64,000 bases of DNA from Enterococcus saigonensis (GTDB lineage: Bacteria; Bacillota; Bacilli; Lactobacillales; Enterococcaceae), in NCBI RefSeq assembly GCF_011397115.1, contig NZ_AP022822.1:598501-662500 (forward strand), written 5' to 3'. The position numbers and the translations under genes are program-made. The notes below the pieces were generated by a model. That model was not told the DNA's origin and did no database searches. It saw nothing but the letters and a program-made list of their open reading frames with translations. Below, one piece after another: positions 8,091 to 16,492 of the stretch (the first letter of the stretch is position 1; each line of letters opens with the position of its first letter).

Positions 8091-9257
8091 ATGAAAGTAT
8101 CAGTTTTTGGTTTAGGTTATGTAGGTTTAGCAAATGCATTATTATTATCACAAAAAGAAGATGTTAAGGCATACGATATTGTAGAAACAAAAATCGATAT
8201 GCTACAAAAGCGTCAGTCACCATTAGAAGATAAAGAAGTTCATGAGTTTTTAGAGCGCGATGATTTAAATTTAGAATTTACTAAAGATTTTGTGGATGCG
8301 GTCAATTTTGGAGATTATTTAATTATTGCAACGCCAACTGATTACGATGAAAAGAAAAATTATTTTAATACTTCTACAGTGGAAGATGTAATTGAAAAAG
8401 CATTAGCAATTCGTCCAGATGCGACATTTATTATTAAATCGACGGTTCCGGTTGGGTATACTTTAGATTTAAAAGCAAAATATCAAACTGAGAATATCAT
8501 CTTTTCTCCTGAATTTTTACGAGAAGGAAAAGCGTTATATGATAATCTTCATCCCTCACGAATTGTTGTTGGGGAATGCTCAGACCGTGGTCAAGAGATT
8601 GCAGATATGTTTAAAGAAAATGCATTAGAAGAGGATATTCCTGTCTTATTGACGCATCCGACAGAAGCAGAAGCAATCAAACTATTTTCAAATACCTATT
8701 TAGCTTTACGGGTTGCATATTTCAATGAGCTAGATACATATGCAGAATCGAGAGGATTAAATTCGAAACAAATTATCGAAGGTGTTGGCTTAGATCCTCG
8801 TATTGGAAGTCATTATAACAATCCATCTTTTGGCTATGGTGGTTATTGCTTACCTAAAGATACAAAACAATTACGTGCAAATTATGAAGATGTACCAAGC
8901 AATATCATTGGTGCCATTGTAGATGCAAACACGACACGTAAAGACTTTATTGCAGATCAAATTATTGCTAAAAATCCTAAAGTTGTAGGAATCTATCGGT
9001 TAACGATGAAGGCTAATTCGGATAACTTCAGATATTCTTCTATTCAGGGTGTTATGAAACGTATTAAAGCGAAAGGGATTGAAGTTGTAGTTTACGAACC
9101 TACATTAGAGGCGGATAATTTCTTCAACTCAAAAGTTATTAAAGATTTTGATGAATTTAAAAAAGTATCTGATGTGATTGTATCTAATCGATTGGAATCT
9201 GTGTTAAAAGATGTTGCTGATAAAGTTTATACACGTGACATTTTTCAAAGAGATTAA
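8091..9257 (+). CDS. ugd: UDP-glucose 6-dehydrogenase
   Basis: A 388-aa nucleotide-sugar dehydrogenase that oxidises UDP-glucose to UDP-glucuronate with two NAD+. The N-terminal Rossmann motif is VFGLGYVGLANA (5-16), followed by TPTDYD (81-86), STVPVGYT (117-124) and SPEFLREG (139-146). The active-site lysine is in EAIKLFSN (K197) and the catalytic cysteine in GYGGYCLPKDTKQL (C253). Length fits the short streptococcal HasB/Cap3A type. GGAGATGG precedes ATG 8091. Its presence implies an acidic sugar in the polysaccharide. Its more typical codon use than the genes before it suggests a conserved cluster border. A terminator follows. Confidence 0.95.
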   Translation: MKVSVFGLGYVGLANALLLSQKEDVKAYDIVETKIDMLQKRQSPLEDKEVHEFLERDDLNLEFTKDFVDAVNFGDYLIIATPTDYDEKKNYFNTSTVEDVIEKALAIRPDATFIIKSTVPVGYTLDLKAKYQTENIIFSPEFLREGKALYDNLHPSRIVVGECSDRGQEIADMFKENALEEDIPVLLTHPTEAEAIKLFSNTYLALRVAYFNELDTYAESRGLNSKQIIEGVGLDPRIGSHYNNPSFGYGGYCLPKDTKQLRANYEDVPSNIIGAIVDANTTRKDFIADQIIAKNPKVVGIYRLTMKANSDNFRYSSIQGVMKRIKAKGIEVVVYEPTLEADNFFNSKVIKDFDEFKKVSDVIVSNRLESVLKDVADKVYTRDIFQRD

Positions 9258-9265
9258 TTGCCTTT

Positions 9266-9318
9266 ATAATAAGAATAATTTATCAAGTTTAGTTTGATCC
9301 TTCTTCTTATTATTTTGC
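9266..9318 (+). terminator. Rho-independent terminator after ugd
   Basis: Nested inverted repeat: ATAATAAGAA pairs with TTCTTATTAT, and ATCAA with TTGAT inside it. A short T-rich tail follows. It closes the polysaccharide operon. Confidence 0.6.
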
Positions 9319-9355
9319 TTATACTCCAATTTATGTTCTAATCTTAAAAAAGTAT

Positions 9356-10015
9356 TTGGAGGTGGCTCCCATCTACAAAAACCTAATCCGTTTAATAGCA
9401 CTGCTCACCATCGCTATAATGTATACGACCAAATTTTATTTTCTATCACTCAATACTTTGCTGGCCTATATTCCATTAGAATTGTCATTTCATATTAAGG
9501 ATGTGCGTTCGCCGCTATTACAAGTCATTTTAGGTTGTATTTGGTTGCTATTTTTCCCGAATATTCCGTATCTTGTGACTGATATTGTGCACTCGGATAT
9601 GTTACAGTTGTATAATTACGCTGATGGGAGTAGTTTACCGAGTGTCCGCTTATGGGCACTTTTGATTGCGTTATTCTTAGTAATATTTGCCTTTAATTTA
9701 TGGGGTTTTTCTGAGTTGTTAAAATTGGCACGTTATTTCAAGGATAAACTGAATCTGCACAGTTATGGAATTCGCTTGATAGTTGCTGCAATCTGTTTTC
9801 TTTCTTCGATGGGAATCTATGCGGGGAGATTTCCACCGCGGTTACATTCCATCTACTTTTTGACTGACCCATTAAAAGTATTCGATATTGTATTTTTACA
9901 GTGGTCGTTAAAAAAACTAGAGTTTGTCCTGTTGTTCTTTGTTCTTCATCTGGGAATTTTGGTTGTCTTGTCTATTCAAAATTTGTTGATGGGACGAAAA
10001 GGAGAAAATATTTAA
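9356..10015 (+). CDS. DUF1361 family membrane protein
   Basis: A protein of about 215 aa matching the DUF1361 family. It has about five to six membrane helices and the family segment LLFFPNIPYLVTDIVHSD near residues 65-82, with SMGIYAGRFPPRLHS further on. Function is unknown. The start is unclear. The best ribosome site, GGAGGTGG (9358-9365), overlaps the TTG at 9356 and GTG at 9362, so neither is well placed. ATC 9371 (IYKNLIRL) is ideally spaced, and the first in-frame ATG is at 9419 inside the first helix. It stands alone between two terminators. Confidence 0.8.
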   Translation: MEVAPIYKNLIRLIALLTIAIMYTTKFYFLSLNTLLAYIPLELSFHIKDVRSPLLQVILGCIWLLFFPNIPYLVTDIVHSDMLQLYNYADGSSLPSVRLWALLIALFLVIFAFNLWGFSELLKLARYFKDKLNLHSYGIRLIVAAICFLSSMGIYAGRFPPRLHSIYFLTDPLKVFDIVFLQWSLKKLEFVLLFFVLHLGILVVLSIQNLLMGRKGENI

Positions 10016-10019
10016 TTAA

Positions 10020-10069
10020 AAAAATTGGCTAAAGCTATCATTGAAAGATAGCTTTAGCCAATTTTTTCC
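10020..10069 (+). terminator. Rho-independent terminator after the DUF1361 gene
   Basis: Long perfect stem: AAATTGGCTAAAGCTATC and its complement flank a 7-nt loop, followed by a run of T. It is symmetrical enough to work in both directions. Confidence 0.85.
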
Positions 10070-10172
10070 TACTTCTTATTAGCCAGTCTCATTCTTTTAT
10101 GGTACTTTTGAATTAAAGAAAAGGATTTCATGTGGTTGCCTTTTTATTTAAGAGTGCTTAGGAGGGGATAAA

Positions 10173-10604
10173 ATGACTCATTACCAAAATATTTTAGTGG
10201 CGATTGATGGATCAAAAAATGCAGAGAAGGCATTTCATGAAGCTGTTGCTTTTGCCAAAGCTAACAATAGCAAGTTGTACCTCGCGTATATTATTGATGA
10301 AGCGTCACTTTCAACGAGTTCATTTGCTGTGTCAAAGATTTTAAAAGAAGAGCAAGGAAAAGCAAAGATGCTTCTAGCAAATCTAGTGGAACTGGCCCGT
10401 AAAGCCGGGATTGAAAATATTGCAGAGATTTTAGAGGTTGGTGAGCCCAAGACTTATATCGCTACAATCATTCCGACTGAGTATGAGATTGACTTGATTG
10501 TGGCAGGGGCTACTGGTAAGGGTTCGTTGACCCGAGAAAAAGTGGGTTCTACTATTCAATATATCGTAAATCACGCCCCTTGTACCGTTTTAATGGTGAA
10601 GTAA
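10173..10604 (+). CDS. Universal stress protein (UspA family)
   Basis: A 143-aa single-domain universal stress protein. The N terminus NILVAIDGSKNAEKAFHEA and the C-terminal nucleotide-binding loop G112-x2-G115-x9-G125-S126 are intact, so this is an ATP-binding type member. It is a cytoplasmic stress-response protein whose exact role in lactic bacteria is not defined. AGGAGGGG precedes the ATG. It is a single-gene transcription unit between two terminators. I saw no clear operator upstream. Confidence 0.92.
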   Translation: MTHYQNILVAIDGSKNAEKAFHEAVAFAKANNSKLYLAYIIDEASLSTSSFAVSKILKEEQGKAKMLLANLVELARKAGIENIAEILEVGEPKTYIATIIPTEYEIDLIVAGATGKGSLTREKVGSTIQYIVNHAPCTVLMVK

Positions 10605-10613
10605 TTGTAAATT

Positions 10614-10666
10614 AAAAGCGACTGTCAGACATGTCTTCTAAAAGACACTGGGCAGTCGCTTTTTAT
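10614..10666 (+). terminator. Terminator between usp and the DUF1015 gene (convergent)
   Basis: AAAAGCGACTG pairs with CAGTCGCTTTT, with an inner GTCTT/AAGAC hairpin and a T tail. It lies 66 nt from the stop of the opposing DUF1015 gene and may serve both. Confidence 0.8.
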
Positions 10667-10730
10667 ATGCTTCATTTTTATGGGGCAGTTGAAAGAGGGG
10701 GCACAACTGACCCATAAAAAAATGAACAAC

Positions 10731-11957
10731 TTATTTTGTTTCTAAATCATGTAAGAAGAGGCCGCTTAATAACTTTGGTTCAAACCAAGTTGATTTTGGC
10801 GGCATGATTTTTCCTGCGTCGGCGACGTCTAATAGATCGCTCATGGCTGTCGGGTATAGCGAGAAGGCAACTTGCCATGTGCCACTGTCGACAAGTTTGA
10901 CTAGTTCTTCCGAGCCGCGAATACCACCGATAAAATCAATCCGTTTATCGACTCTAACATCTTTAATCCCAAAGATCGGCTCAAAAACATTGTCTTGTAA
11001 TAAAGATACGTCTAATCGTTTCACGGGATTTTCGTCTTTAATCGTCTCTTTTGCCGTCAGGCTGTACCATTGTCCCGGTAGATACATGTGAATTTCTCCC
11101 GGAGCAGCGGGTTTTGTTTTCGTTGTTTTTTTAATTGTAAAACTTACATTAAGCTGATCCAAAAAAGTATCTGTAATGGGAATATTGACAACCCGATTGT
11201 ACTCCCAAATGGCTAGTTCATTTTCTGGAAAGACGATGGCTAGGAAGTGATCACTTTCAGGGCTGTTCGTACCTTGGGCGCGTTTTTCTAACCCGACTTT
11301 AACCGCCGATTCGGTTCGGTGATGACCGTCAGCAATGTACAGAGCAGGAATTGCTTCAAATAATGTAGTTAAAGTTGTGACAACATTTTCATCATCTATT
11401 ACCCAGACTTTATGGTTCACAGCATGATAGCTATCAAAGTCGTAAACAGCTGTGTGATTTTTTTGCCAATCTTTTACTAGTGTCTGAATTTGGTCTTCCT
11501 GGCGATAAGCTAAGAAAATGGGGCTGGTGTTGGCATCGCAAGCTTTAATATGGTGAATGCGATCAACTTCTTTTTCGGGTCGGGTAAATTCATGCTTTTT
11601 AATTTTTCCAGCAACATAATCATCAATAGAAGCGCATAGTGCTAAACCTGTTTGACTGCGCCCATTCATCGTTAATTGGTAGAGATAAAAATAAGGGGCG
11701 TCATCTTTTTTTAGCCACCCATTCTTTAAAAAGTCAGCTAAATTGGTAGCCGCTTTTTGATAGACTGCTGGATCATAGGGAGATAGCGCTTGTGGTAAGT
11801 CAATCTCTGCACGATCAATATGAAAGTAGCTATAGGGATTATCTACTGCCATTTCTCGCGCTTCTTCACTATTAATGACATCATAAGGCAGCGCCGCTAC
11901 TTTTGCGGCTAATTCTTTAGCTGGACGTATTGCTTTAAAAGGAAAGATAGCAACCAT
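10731..11957 (-). CDS. DUF1015 family protein
   Basis: A 408-aa soluble protein of the DUF1015 family. Recognised by the N-terminal segment PFKAIRPAKELAAKVAALPYDV, by NPYSYFHIDRAEIDLP, and by the central YIADGHHRTESAVK motif, whose histidines resemble a metal or nucleotide site. Biochemical function is not established. It is the third gene of serC-serA-DUF1015: its ATG overlaps the serA stop (TAATG). This family is often found beside serine biosynthesis genes, which suggests a role linked to phosphoserine or related metabolites; that is inference. Confidence 0.9.
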   Translation of the reverse strand: MVAIFPFKAIRPAKELAAKVAALPYDVINSEEAREMAVDNPYSYFHIDRAEIDLPQALSPYDPAVYQKAATNLADFLKNGWLKKDDAPYFYLYQLTMNGRSQTGLALCASIDDYVAGKIKKHEFTRPEKEVDRIHHIKACDANTSPIFLAYRQEDQIQTLVKDWQKNHTAVYDFDSYHAVNHKVWVIDDENVVTTLTTLFEAIPALYIADGHHRTESAVKVGLEKRAQGTNSPESDHFLAIVFPENELAIWEYNRVVNIPITDTFLDQLNVSFTIKKTTKTKPAAPGEIHMYLPGQWYSLTAKETIKDENPVKRLDVSLLQDNVFEPIFGIKDVRVDKRIDFIGGIRGSEELVKLVDSGTWQVAFSLYPTAMSDLLDVADAGKIMPPKSTWFEPKLLSGLFLHDLETK

Positions 11958-13141
11958 TAATAACTCACCCCCGGATTTTTAATGACCCGGACACGAATAA
12001 TATCTGAGTTTTCCTCTAAACGATTTGCAACTGCATGGGCAATTTTTTTATCGTCACAATTAAGGTCAACCAATGTATAGGCATAATCATCGCGACCACG
12101 GTTAATCATATTGTCAATATTAATATTCATCTCGGCGATGGTTGAAGAAATTTGACCTAGCATAGTGGGAATGTTCTTATGAATAATGGTAATACGATAA
12201 GGAGAATGAAAGGCCATCTCTACTGTGGGAAAATTAACCGAACGTTTAATCGTCCCTTCTTCTAAAAAGCGTTTTAATGTGCGAGCAGCCATTTTGGCAC
12301 AGTTGATTTCAGCTTCTTCTGTCGACGCGCCTAAGTGTGGCAAAACTAAAACTTTGTCATTGTGCAATAATTTTTCGTCAGCAAAATCTGTGGTATATCC
12401 GGCTAATTGATCGGCCTCTAAGGCTTGTAAGACAGCAGCGTCGTCTACAATGCCGCCGCGGGCAAAGTTGAATAGTTTGGCATCATTTTTCATTTTGGCG
12501 AGTTCTGCTTGGCCAATCATTCCTTTTGTTTGTTCTGACAAGGGCACATGGACAGTAATAAAATCGCACGTTGTTAACACATCAGCCAATTCATTGGCCC
12601 GGGTTACACGCCGGGAAATACTCCAAGCGGTATCAACAGAAACATAAGGATCATAGCCGACAACTTCCATGCCTAAGCGATAGGCATCGTTTGCAATCAT
12701 AGCACCAATAGCGCCAAGGCCAATGACACCTAATTTTTTACCTTCTAATTCGTGACCGGCAAATTGTTTTTTATTTGCTTCGGCTTGTTCTTCGATAGCT
12801 TCTCCGGTTAAGCTTTGAATCCACTGGGCACCTTGTAAAATGGGGCGTACAGATAATAACAGGCTAGCAAGAACCAGTTCTTTGACGGCATTCGCATTGG
12901 CACCAGGGGTATTAAAAACCACAATTCCTTGTTCGGTGCACTTTGCCACGGGGATATTATTGGTTCCGGCACCAGCACGAGCAACAGCTAAAACACTTTT
13001 AGGAAAAGTGTAATCATGCAGTTTTTGACTACGCAATATGATTCCATCCGGCGTATCACTTTCATTAATGGCATAATTATCTTTTTCAAAGCGATTCATG
13101 CCTTCGGGAGCAATTGCGTTAAAGGTTTTAATGTGAAACAT
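11957..13141 (-). CDS. serA: D-3-phosphoglycerate dehydrogenase
   Basis: A 394-aa enzyme that oxidises 3-phosphoglycerate to 3-phosphohydroxypyruvate, the first step of serine synthesis. The NAD-binding domain shows KLGVIGLGAIGAMIA, and the catalytic His is in the VLVLPHLGAST segment. A C-terminal ACT domain (ITIIHKNIPTMLGQIS onward) suggests allosteric control, probably by serine. I chose ATG 13141 (MFHIKTFNAIAPEG) and not the longer frame. The SD sequence GGAGGC lies 8 nt upstream inside the end of serC, and serC stops 1 nt before this start. The two genes are therefore tightly coupled. Confidence 0.95.
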   Translation of the reverse strand: MFHIKTFNAIAPEGMNRFEKDNYAINESDTPDGIILRSQKLHDYTFPKSVLAVARAGAGTNNIPVAKCTEQGIVVFNTPGANANAVKELVLASLLLSVRPILQGAQWIQSLTGEAIEEQAEANKKQFAGHELEGKKLGVIGLGAIGAMIANDAYRLGMEVVGYDPYVSVDTAWSISRRVTRANELADVLTTCDFITVHVPLSEQTKGMIGQAELAKMKNDAKLFNFARGGIVDDAAVLQALEADQLAGYTTDFADEKLLHNDKVLVLPHLGASTEEAEINCAKMAARTLKRFLEEGTIKRSVNFPTVEMAFHSPYRITIIHKNIPTMLGQISSTIAEMNINIDNMINRGRDDYAYTLVDLNCDDKKIAHAVANRLEENSDIIRVRVIKNPGVSY

Positions 13142-13142
13142 C

Positions 13143-14228
13143 TTATGCGCCTCCATTTTCTTTTTCGAATTTTTCCATGAAAGCAACGAGGGCTGTTACA
13201 CCTTCTTTTGGAAAGGCATTGTACAGACTTGCCCGCATGCCGCCAACGGAACGGTGTCCTTTTAAGTTCTCAAAACCTGCGGCCAAAGCTTCAGCGTTGA
13301 ATTTTTTATCCAATTCTTCATCGCCAGTCACAAAAGGAATATTCGTAATTGAACGGCTATCTTGGCGGACAGGACTAGTAAATATACTTGATTTTTCAAT
13401 CGCGTCGTAAAGTAGTTGTGCCTTTTCTTGATCTTGCTTTAAGATTTCAGGTAATCCACCTAAGTCTTGTAACCATTTGAAAACCAGTTGGGCAATATAA
13501 ATGGCAAATGTTGGTGGTGTATTGTATAACGAGTTTGCTTCGGTGTGAATTTTATAATCGAGCATGGGTTCATTTACTTCACACAGGCCTAACAAATCAT
13601 CGCGAATAATCACCACAGTTAAACCAGCTGGACCAATATTTTTCTGGGCACCAGCATAAATGATTCCAAAATCTTCTACATTGTAATCATTGGCCAGAAT
13701 ATTGGATGACATATCGGCTACAATTGGAACTTTCCCTGCATCCGGAATAGTTTGAAAAGCAGTACCTACAATGGTGTTATTAGTTGTAATGTGTAAATAG
13801 GCGGCATCTTGATCAATCATATCTGGCGTAATATCAGGAATATACGTGAAGTTATCTTCCTCTGATGAAGCAATCACTTCAACTGCGACATTGTCGAGCA
13901 TTTTAGCGGCTCCAATTGCTTTTTTCGACCATGAGCCGGTATTGACATACAAGGCTTTTTTATTTTGCGCTAAATTTAACGGCACCATTGAAAATTGCAA
14001 GCTTGCGCCTCCTTGTAAGAATAAAATATGATAGTTATCTGGGATATTCATTAATTCCCGCAAGCGTTTTTTGGCATCTTTAATAATTGCATCAAAAAAG
14101 GAGGAACGATGACTCAACTCCATTACGGACATGCCGCTACCTTGGTAATCCGTAAATTCGGATTGGGCCTGCTCCAAGACGGGTGTAGGTAATACGGCAG
14201 GACCGGCTGAAAAATTGTAAACAGTCAT
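13143..14228 (-). CDS. serC: Phosphoserine aminotransferase
   Basis: A 361-aa PLP-dependent enzyme that transaminates 3-phosphohydroxypyruvate to phosphoserine with glutamate. Landmarks are the N terminus MTVYNFSAGPAVLP, FLQGGASLQFSMVP, and the PLP lysine in YAGAQKNIGPAGLT. ATG 14228 is the start because AAGGAGAG lies just upstream; the 37 extra residues of the longer frame do not look like the family. It is the first gene of the serC-serA-DUF1015 operon. A promoter and a CodY-like box lie 53-100 nt upstream. No phosphoserine phosphatase is in the window. Confidence 0.96.
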   Translation of the reverse strand: MTVYNFSAGPAVLPTPVLEQAQSEFTDYQGSGMSVMELSHRSSFFDAIIKDAKKRLRELMNIPDNYHILFLQGGASLQFSMVPLNLAQNKKALYVNTGSWSKKAIGAAKMLDNVAVEVIASSEEDNFTYIPDITPDMIDQDAAYLHITTNNTIVGTAFQTIPDAGKVPIVADMSSNILANDYNVEDFGIIYAGAQKNIGPAGLTVVIIRDDLLGLCEVNEPMLDYKIHTEANSLYNTPPTFAIYIAQLVFKWLQDLGGLPEILKQDQEKAQLLYDAIEKSSIFTSPVRQDSRSITNIPFVTGDEELDKKFNAEALAAGFENLKGHRSVGGMRASLYNAFPKEGVTALVAFMEKFEKENGGA

Positions 14229-14280
14229 AGCTATTCTCTCCTTTGAAAAAGTAATTTTAACTCTAAATGAGTTATCGCTT

Positions 14281-14309
14281 ATTGTAACAGATGAATTTCT
14301 GCTTTTAAA
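14281..14309 (-). promoter_or_regulatory. Predicted serC promoter
   Basis: Read on the - strand: -35 TTTAAA (14304-14309), 17-bp spacer, -10 TACAAT (14281-14286). The transcription start would be about 45 nt upstream of the serC ATG. Confidence 0.6.
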
Positions 14310-14312
14310 GTG

Positions 14313-14327
14313 ATTTTTCAGAAAATT
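14313..14327 (-). promoter_or_regulatory. CodY box upstream of serC
   Basis: ATTTTTCAGAAAATT matches the CodY consensus AATTTTCWGAAAATT at 14 of 15 positions. It ends 4 bp from the predicted -35 of serC, a position expected for repression when branched-chain amino acids and GTP are plentiful. Confidence 0.65.
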
Positions 14328-14579
14328 GCAAATAAACAACGCGTGGAAGTTTATCCATAATAGGGAAATGAAGTTAATAAGTGAATTGAATCACAAATGT
14401 TCGAAATGAAATAACGAAAAAATTTTTGTATTTTTTTTTAAATCTTTTGACATTTTCCAGTGAGATTTCGTTGTTAATGTGTAAGGGCGCCACTTACTGA
14501 AGAAAATCAGCAAACTACTATATTTAATCGATCGAAAACAAGTAGTTTCAAAAAATAGTAATTATGAGGAGGAATTGTT

Positions 14580-14786
14580 ATGAAAACACACATTAGTACG
14601 AATTTAGCTGTCACATTTTTGGAACCAGGGAAAGAAACGCTTAGTAAACAAAAATTTTCAAATAGCGTGGAAAATCCCTCTGAAACAGATGTTTTAACTT
14701 TTGGTCGTGCGTTTAGTCAATTATTACCAGAAAATGTTAGTTACAACAGTGTGGTAGAGACAAAGGAAATTGAGTATACCGCGTAA
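14580..14786 (+). CDS. DUF1659 family small protein
   Basis: A 68-aa protein resembling the DUF1659 family, which in Firmicutes is typically found next to a DUF2922 protein, as here. It has no signal peptide or membrane helix. The sequence is polar, with the run ETDVLTFGRAFSQLLPENV near residues 35-53. AGGAGG precedes the ATG. The function of the DUF1659/DUF2922 pair is unknown. It is divergent from serC; the 350-nt space between them holds the serC promoter and CodY box, while the right part has a TTGACA at 14447 without a convincing -10. Confidence 0.7.
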   Translation: MKTHISTNLAVTFLEPGKETLSKQKFSNSVENPSETDVLTFGRAFSQLLPENVSYNSVVETKEIEYTA

Positions 14787-14849
14787 TAAATAATATGCAA
14801 AAAAGCGTAGAAATGAATGCTAAAAAAGGATATAGAGGAGGAAAACAAG

Positions 14850-15074
14850 ATGAAAAAACTGCATTTAACTTTTTTAAATAGTGAAGGTAAAAAGCACAAA
14901 ATAATCCCCCGTATTGCAAATGAAAACTTAGGTGTTACAGAAGTCCAACAAGTAATGGAAGAAATCAGTGGGTTATCGTTATTTGTTAAAAAAGGTGTGA
15001 CTTTGTTTGTCGCTCCAGCTAGCGCAAAATACGTTGAAACGATTGAAACAGAACTCTTTTCTGACGAAGCATAA
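14850..15074 (+). CDS. DUF2922 family small protein
   Basis: A 74-aa protein of the DUF2922 family, recognised by KKLHLTFLNSEGKKHKI at the N terminus and the short length. ATG 14850 is preferred over the longer frame because AGAGGAGG lies 8-15 nt upstream. It follows the DUF1659 gene by 63 nt. It has no membrane helix and no known activity. A downstream frameshifted GH25 lysozyme gene appears to belong to the same group of genes. Confidence 0.75.
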   Translation: MKKLHLTFLNSEGKKHKIIPRIANENLGVTEVQQVMEEISGLSLFVKKGVTLFVAPASAKYVETIETELFSDEA

Positions 15075-15089
15075 GATTTGTGAAGTTGT

Positions 15090-15165
15090 AGGCTGCAAAC
15101 TATTAGAAATTACGGGCTAAAAAGTTGCGGATAAGGCAGTTTAGACAAGCTGAGGTTTGCAGCCT
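15090..15165 (+). other. Inverted repeat between DUF2922 and lysozyme genes
   Basis: An 11-bp perfect inverted repeat, AGGCTGCAAAC (15090-15100) and GTTTGCAGCCT (15155-15165), with a 54-nt loop. There is no T tract after it, so it is not an ordinary terminator. It could fold the leader of the lysozyme mRNA or protect the mRNA 3' end. Confidence 0.5.
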
Positions 15166-15199
15166 TCAGTTATTAAAAATTGGCAAATAGGAGGATAGT

Positions 15200-16101
15200 A
15201 TGATTCCAAAACCAGTGATTCTTGACATTAGTGAATGGCAATTACCTGAGGCAATTGATTATGGTAAGTTAGCCAAAAATATTGATGGGCAATTGTACGG
15301 GTGCAATATGGGTCCCTCCACCGAGATATACATTTTGAAACGCATCTTAGAAAATTAAAGGAATATAAAGTTCCAGTAGCTGTATATGCTTGGGTAAGGG
15401 GGACGAGTATTGCAGATATGAAACAAGAAGCCCGTGATTTTTATCAGCGGGCGGCAAAATTTCAGCCAACATTTTGGTGGCTAGACGTAGAAGAAAAATC
15501 TTATCACGATATGCGCAGCGGATGCGAAAGTTATCGTCAAGAGCTAAAGCGCTTGGGTGCAAAAAAAGTAGGTGTCTATATTGCCAATCATTTGTACCGG
15601 CAATTTAATCTTGAAGTGGAAAAATTTGACGCAATCTGGATTCCTGCTTATGGACAAAATAATGGGGGCTATGAAGGGTTTAATCCGACTTGTACCAATC
15701 GTTACGATATTCATCAATATACTTCTAATGGACGTATTCCTGGTTACAAAGGACCAATTGATTTAAATCGTTTGACTGGTGGTAAAGATTTTGCAACACT
15801 TTTTGGAACAAAAGTATTAATCGAAGAAAAGCCGTCTTTACCAGAAACATCTCTTGAGGAAAAACCGGTAGAAGGAGGATTAAAGACGTTGAAAGTATTC
15901 ACTCTCAATACTGCTGTCTATTTGCGTGAAAAAGCAAATACCACAAGTCAAGTCATTGCACTCCTTTATAAAGGTAATCAGATAAAATTTGATGATATTA
16001 TTTTAAACCAAGGTTATTTGTGGGCAGTACAGCCACGACAAAAAGGGGAAGAAGGCTATTTAGCAATAGGAAAAATAACAGCTTATGGTAAAATGAAATA
16101 A
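15200..16101 (+). pseudogene. GH25 lysozyme with SH3-like domain, frameshifted
   Basis: A glycoside hydrolase family 25 muramidase broken by one missing base. GAGGATA precedes ATG 15200. The first frame reads MIPKPVILDISEWQLPEAID and continues to about codon 29, then runs to a stop at 15356-15358. The true continuation is in another frame from 15290 (VQYGS, then FETHLRKLKEYKVPVAVYAW). Adding one G to the GGG at 15287-15289 restores IDGAIVRVQYGS exactly as in the family. Catalytic acids are in VILDISEWQ and WWLDVEE. A bacterial SH3-type wall-binding domain occupies the last 70 residues. Restored length would be 300 aa. It could be a recent pseudogene or a sequence error. Confidence 0.88.
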
Positions 16102-16141
16102 AAAATAAGGCTTGGATAAATTTATCCAAGCCTTATTTTTG
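16101..16141 (+). terminator. Terminator after the GH25 gene
   Basis: AAAATAAGGCTTGGATAAA is followed directly by its exact complement and a T run: a near-perfect palindrome that may act in both directions. The following stretch to 16492 (about 350 nt) is A+T-rich. I see only a short GAAAGT/ACTTTC repeat near 16250 and no gene. Confidence 0.85.
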
Positions 16142-16492
16142 CTAAAAATTTAGCCACAATGATGTAAGGAATCGCATTCTCCCCTTACACGTTGTCGGAA
16201 ATCTTCCCCAAAATTCCCTTCAACCACAGTATAGTATAGGATGATCAGAAAGTTAACTAAAGTGACTTTCCGAAAAAGGGTAAAATAATTGAAGAAAATC
16301 AATCTATTTGGTAGTATACTTACAAATAGTAAGCTGGCGAGTGTTTTTTGATAATGCTGGAATAACAGTTTCACTGAAAAAAATAATGAAATGAATAAAG
16401 TACAGTTAATTTAAAATGGGTTATAAAACTGTGTTATTTGAAGCTATTATCTATTATATTGAATTGGCATAGCTAAAATTGGAGGGGAAAAA

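Noticed and set aside
7985..8167. 60-aa frame across the flippase end and ugd start
   Set aside because: It overlaps two well-supported genes in another frame and has no family match.
14447..14478. Promoter for the DUF1659 gene
   Set aside because: TTGACA is present, but no good -10 lies at 16-18 bp, so I did not list it.
15287..15301. Programmed ribosomal frameshift in the GH25 gene
   Set aside because: There is no slippery heptamer and no following pseudoknot. A single missing base explains the sequence better.
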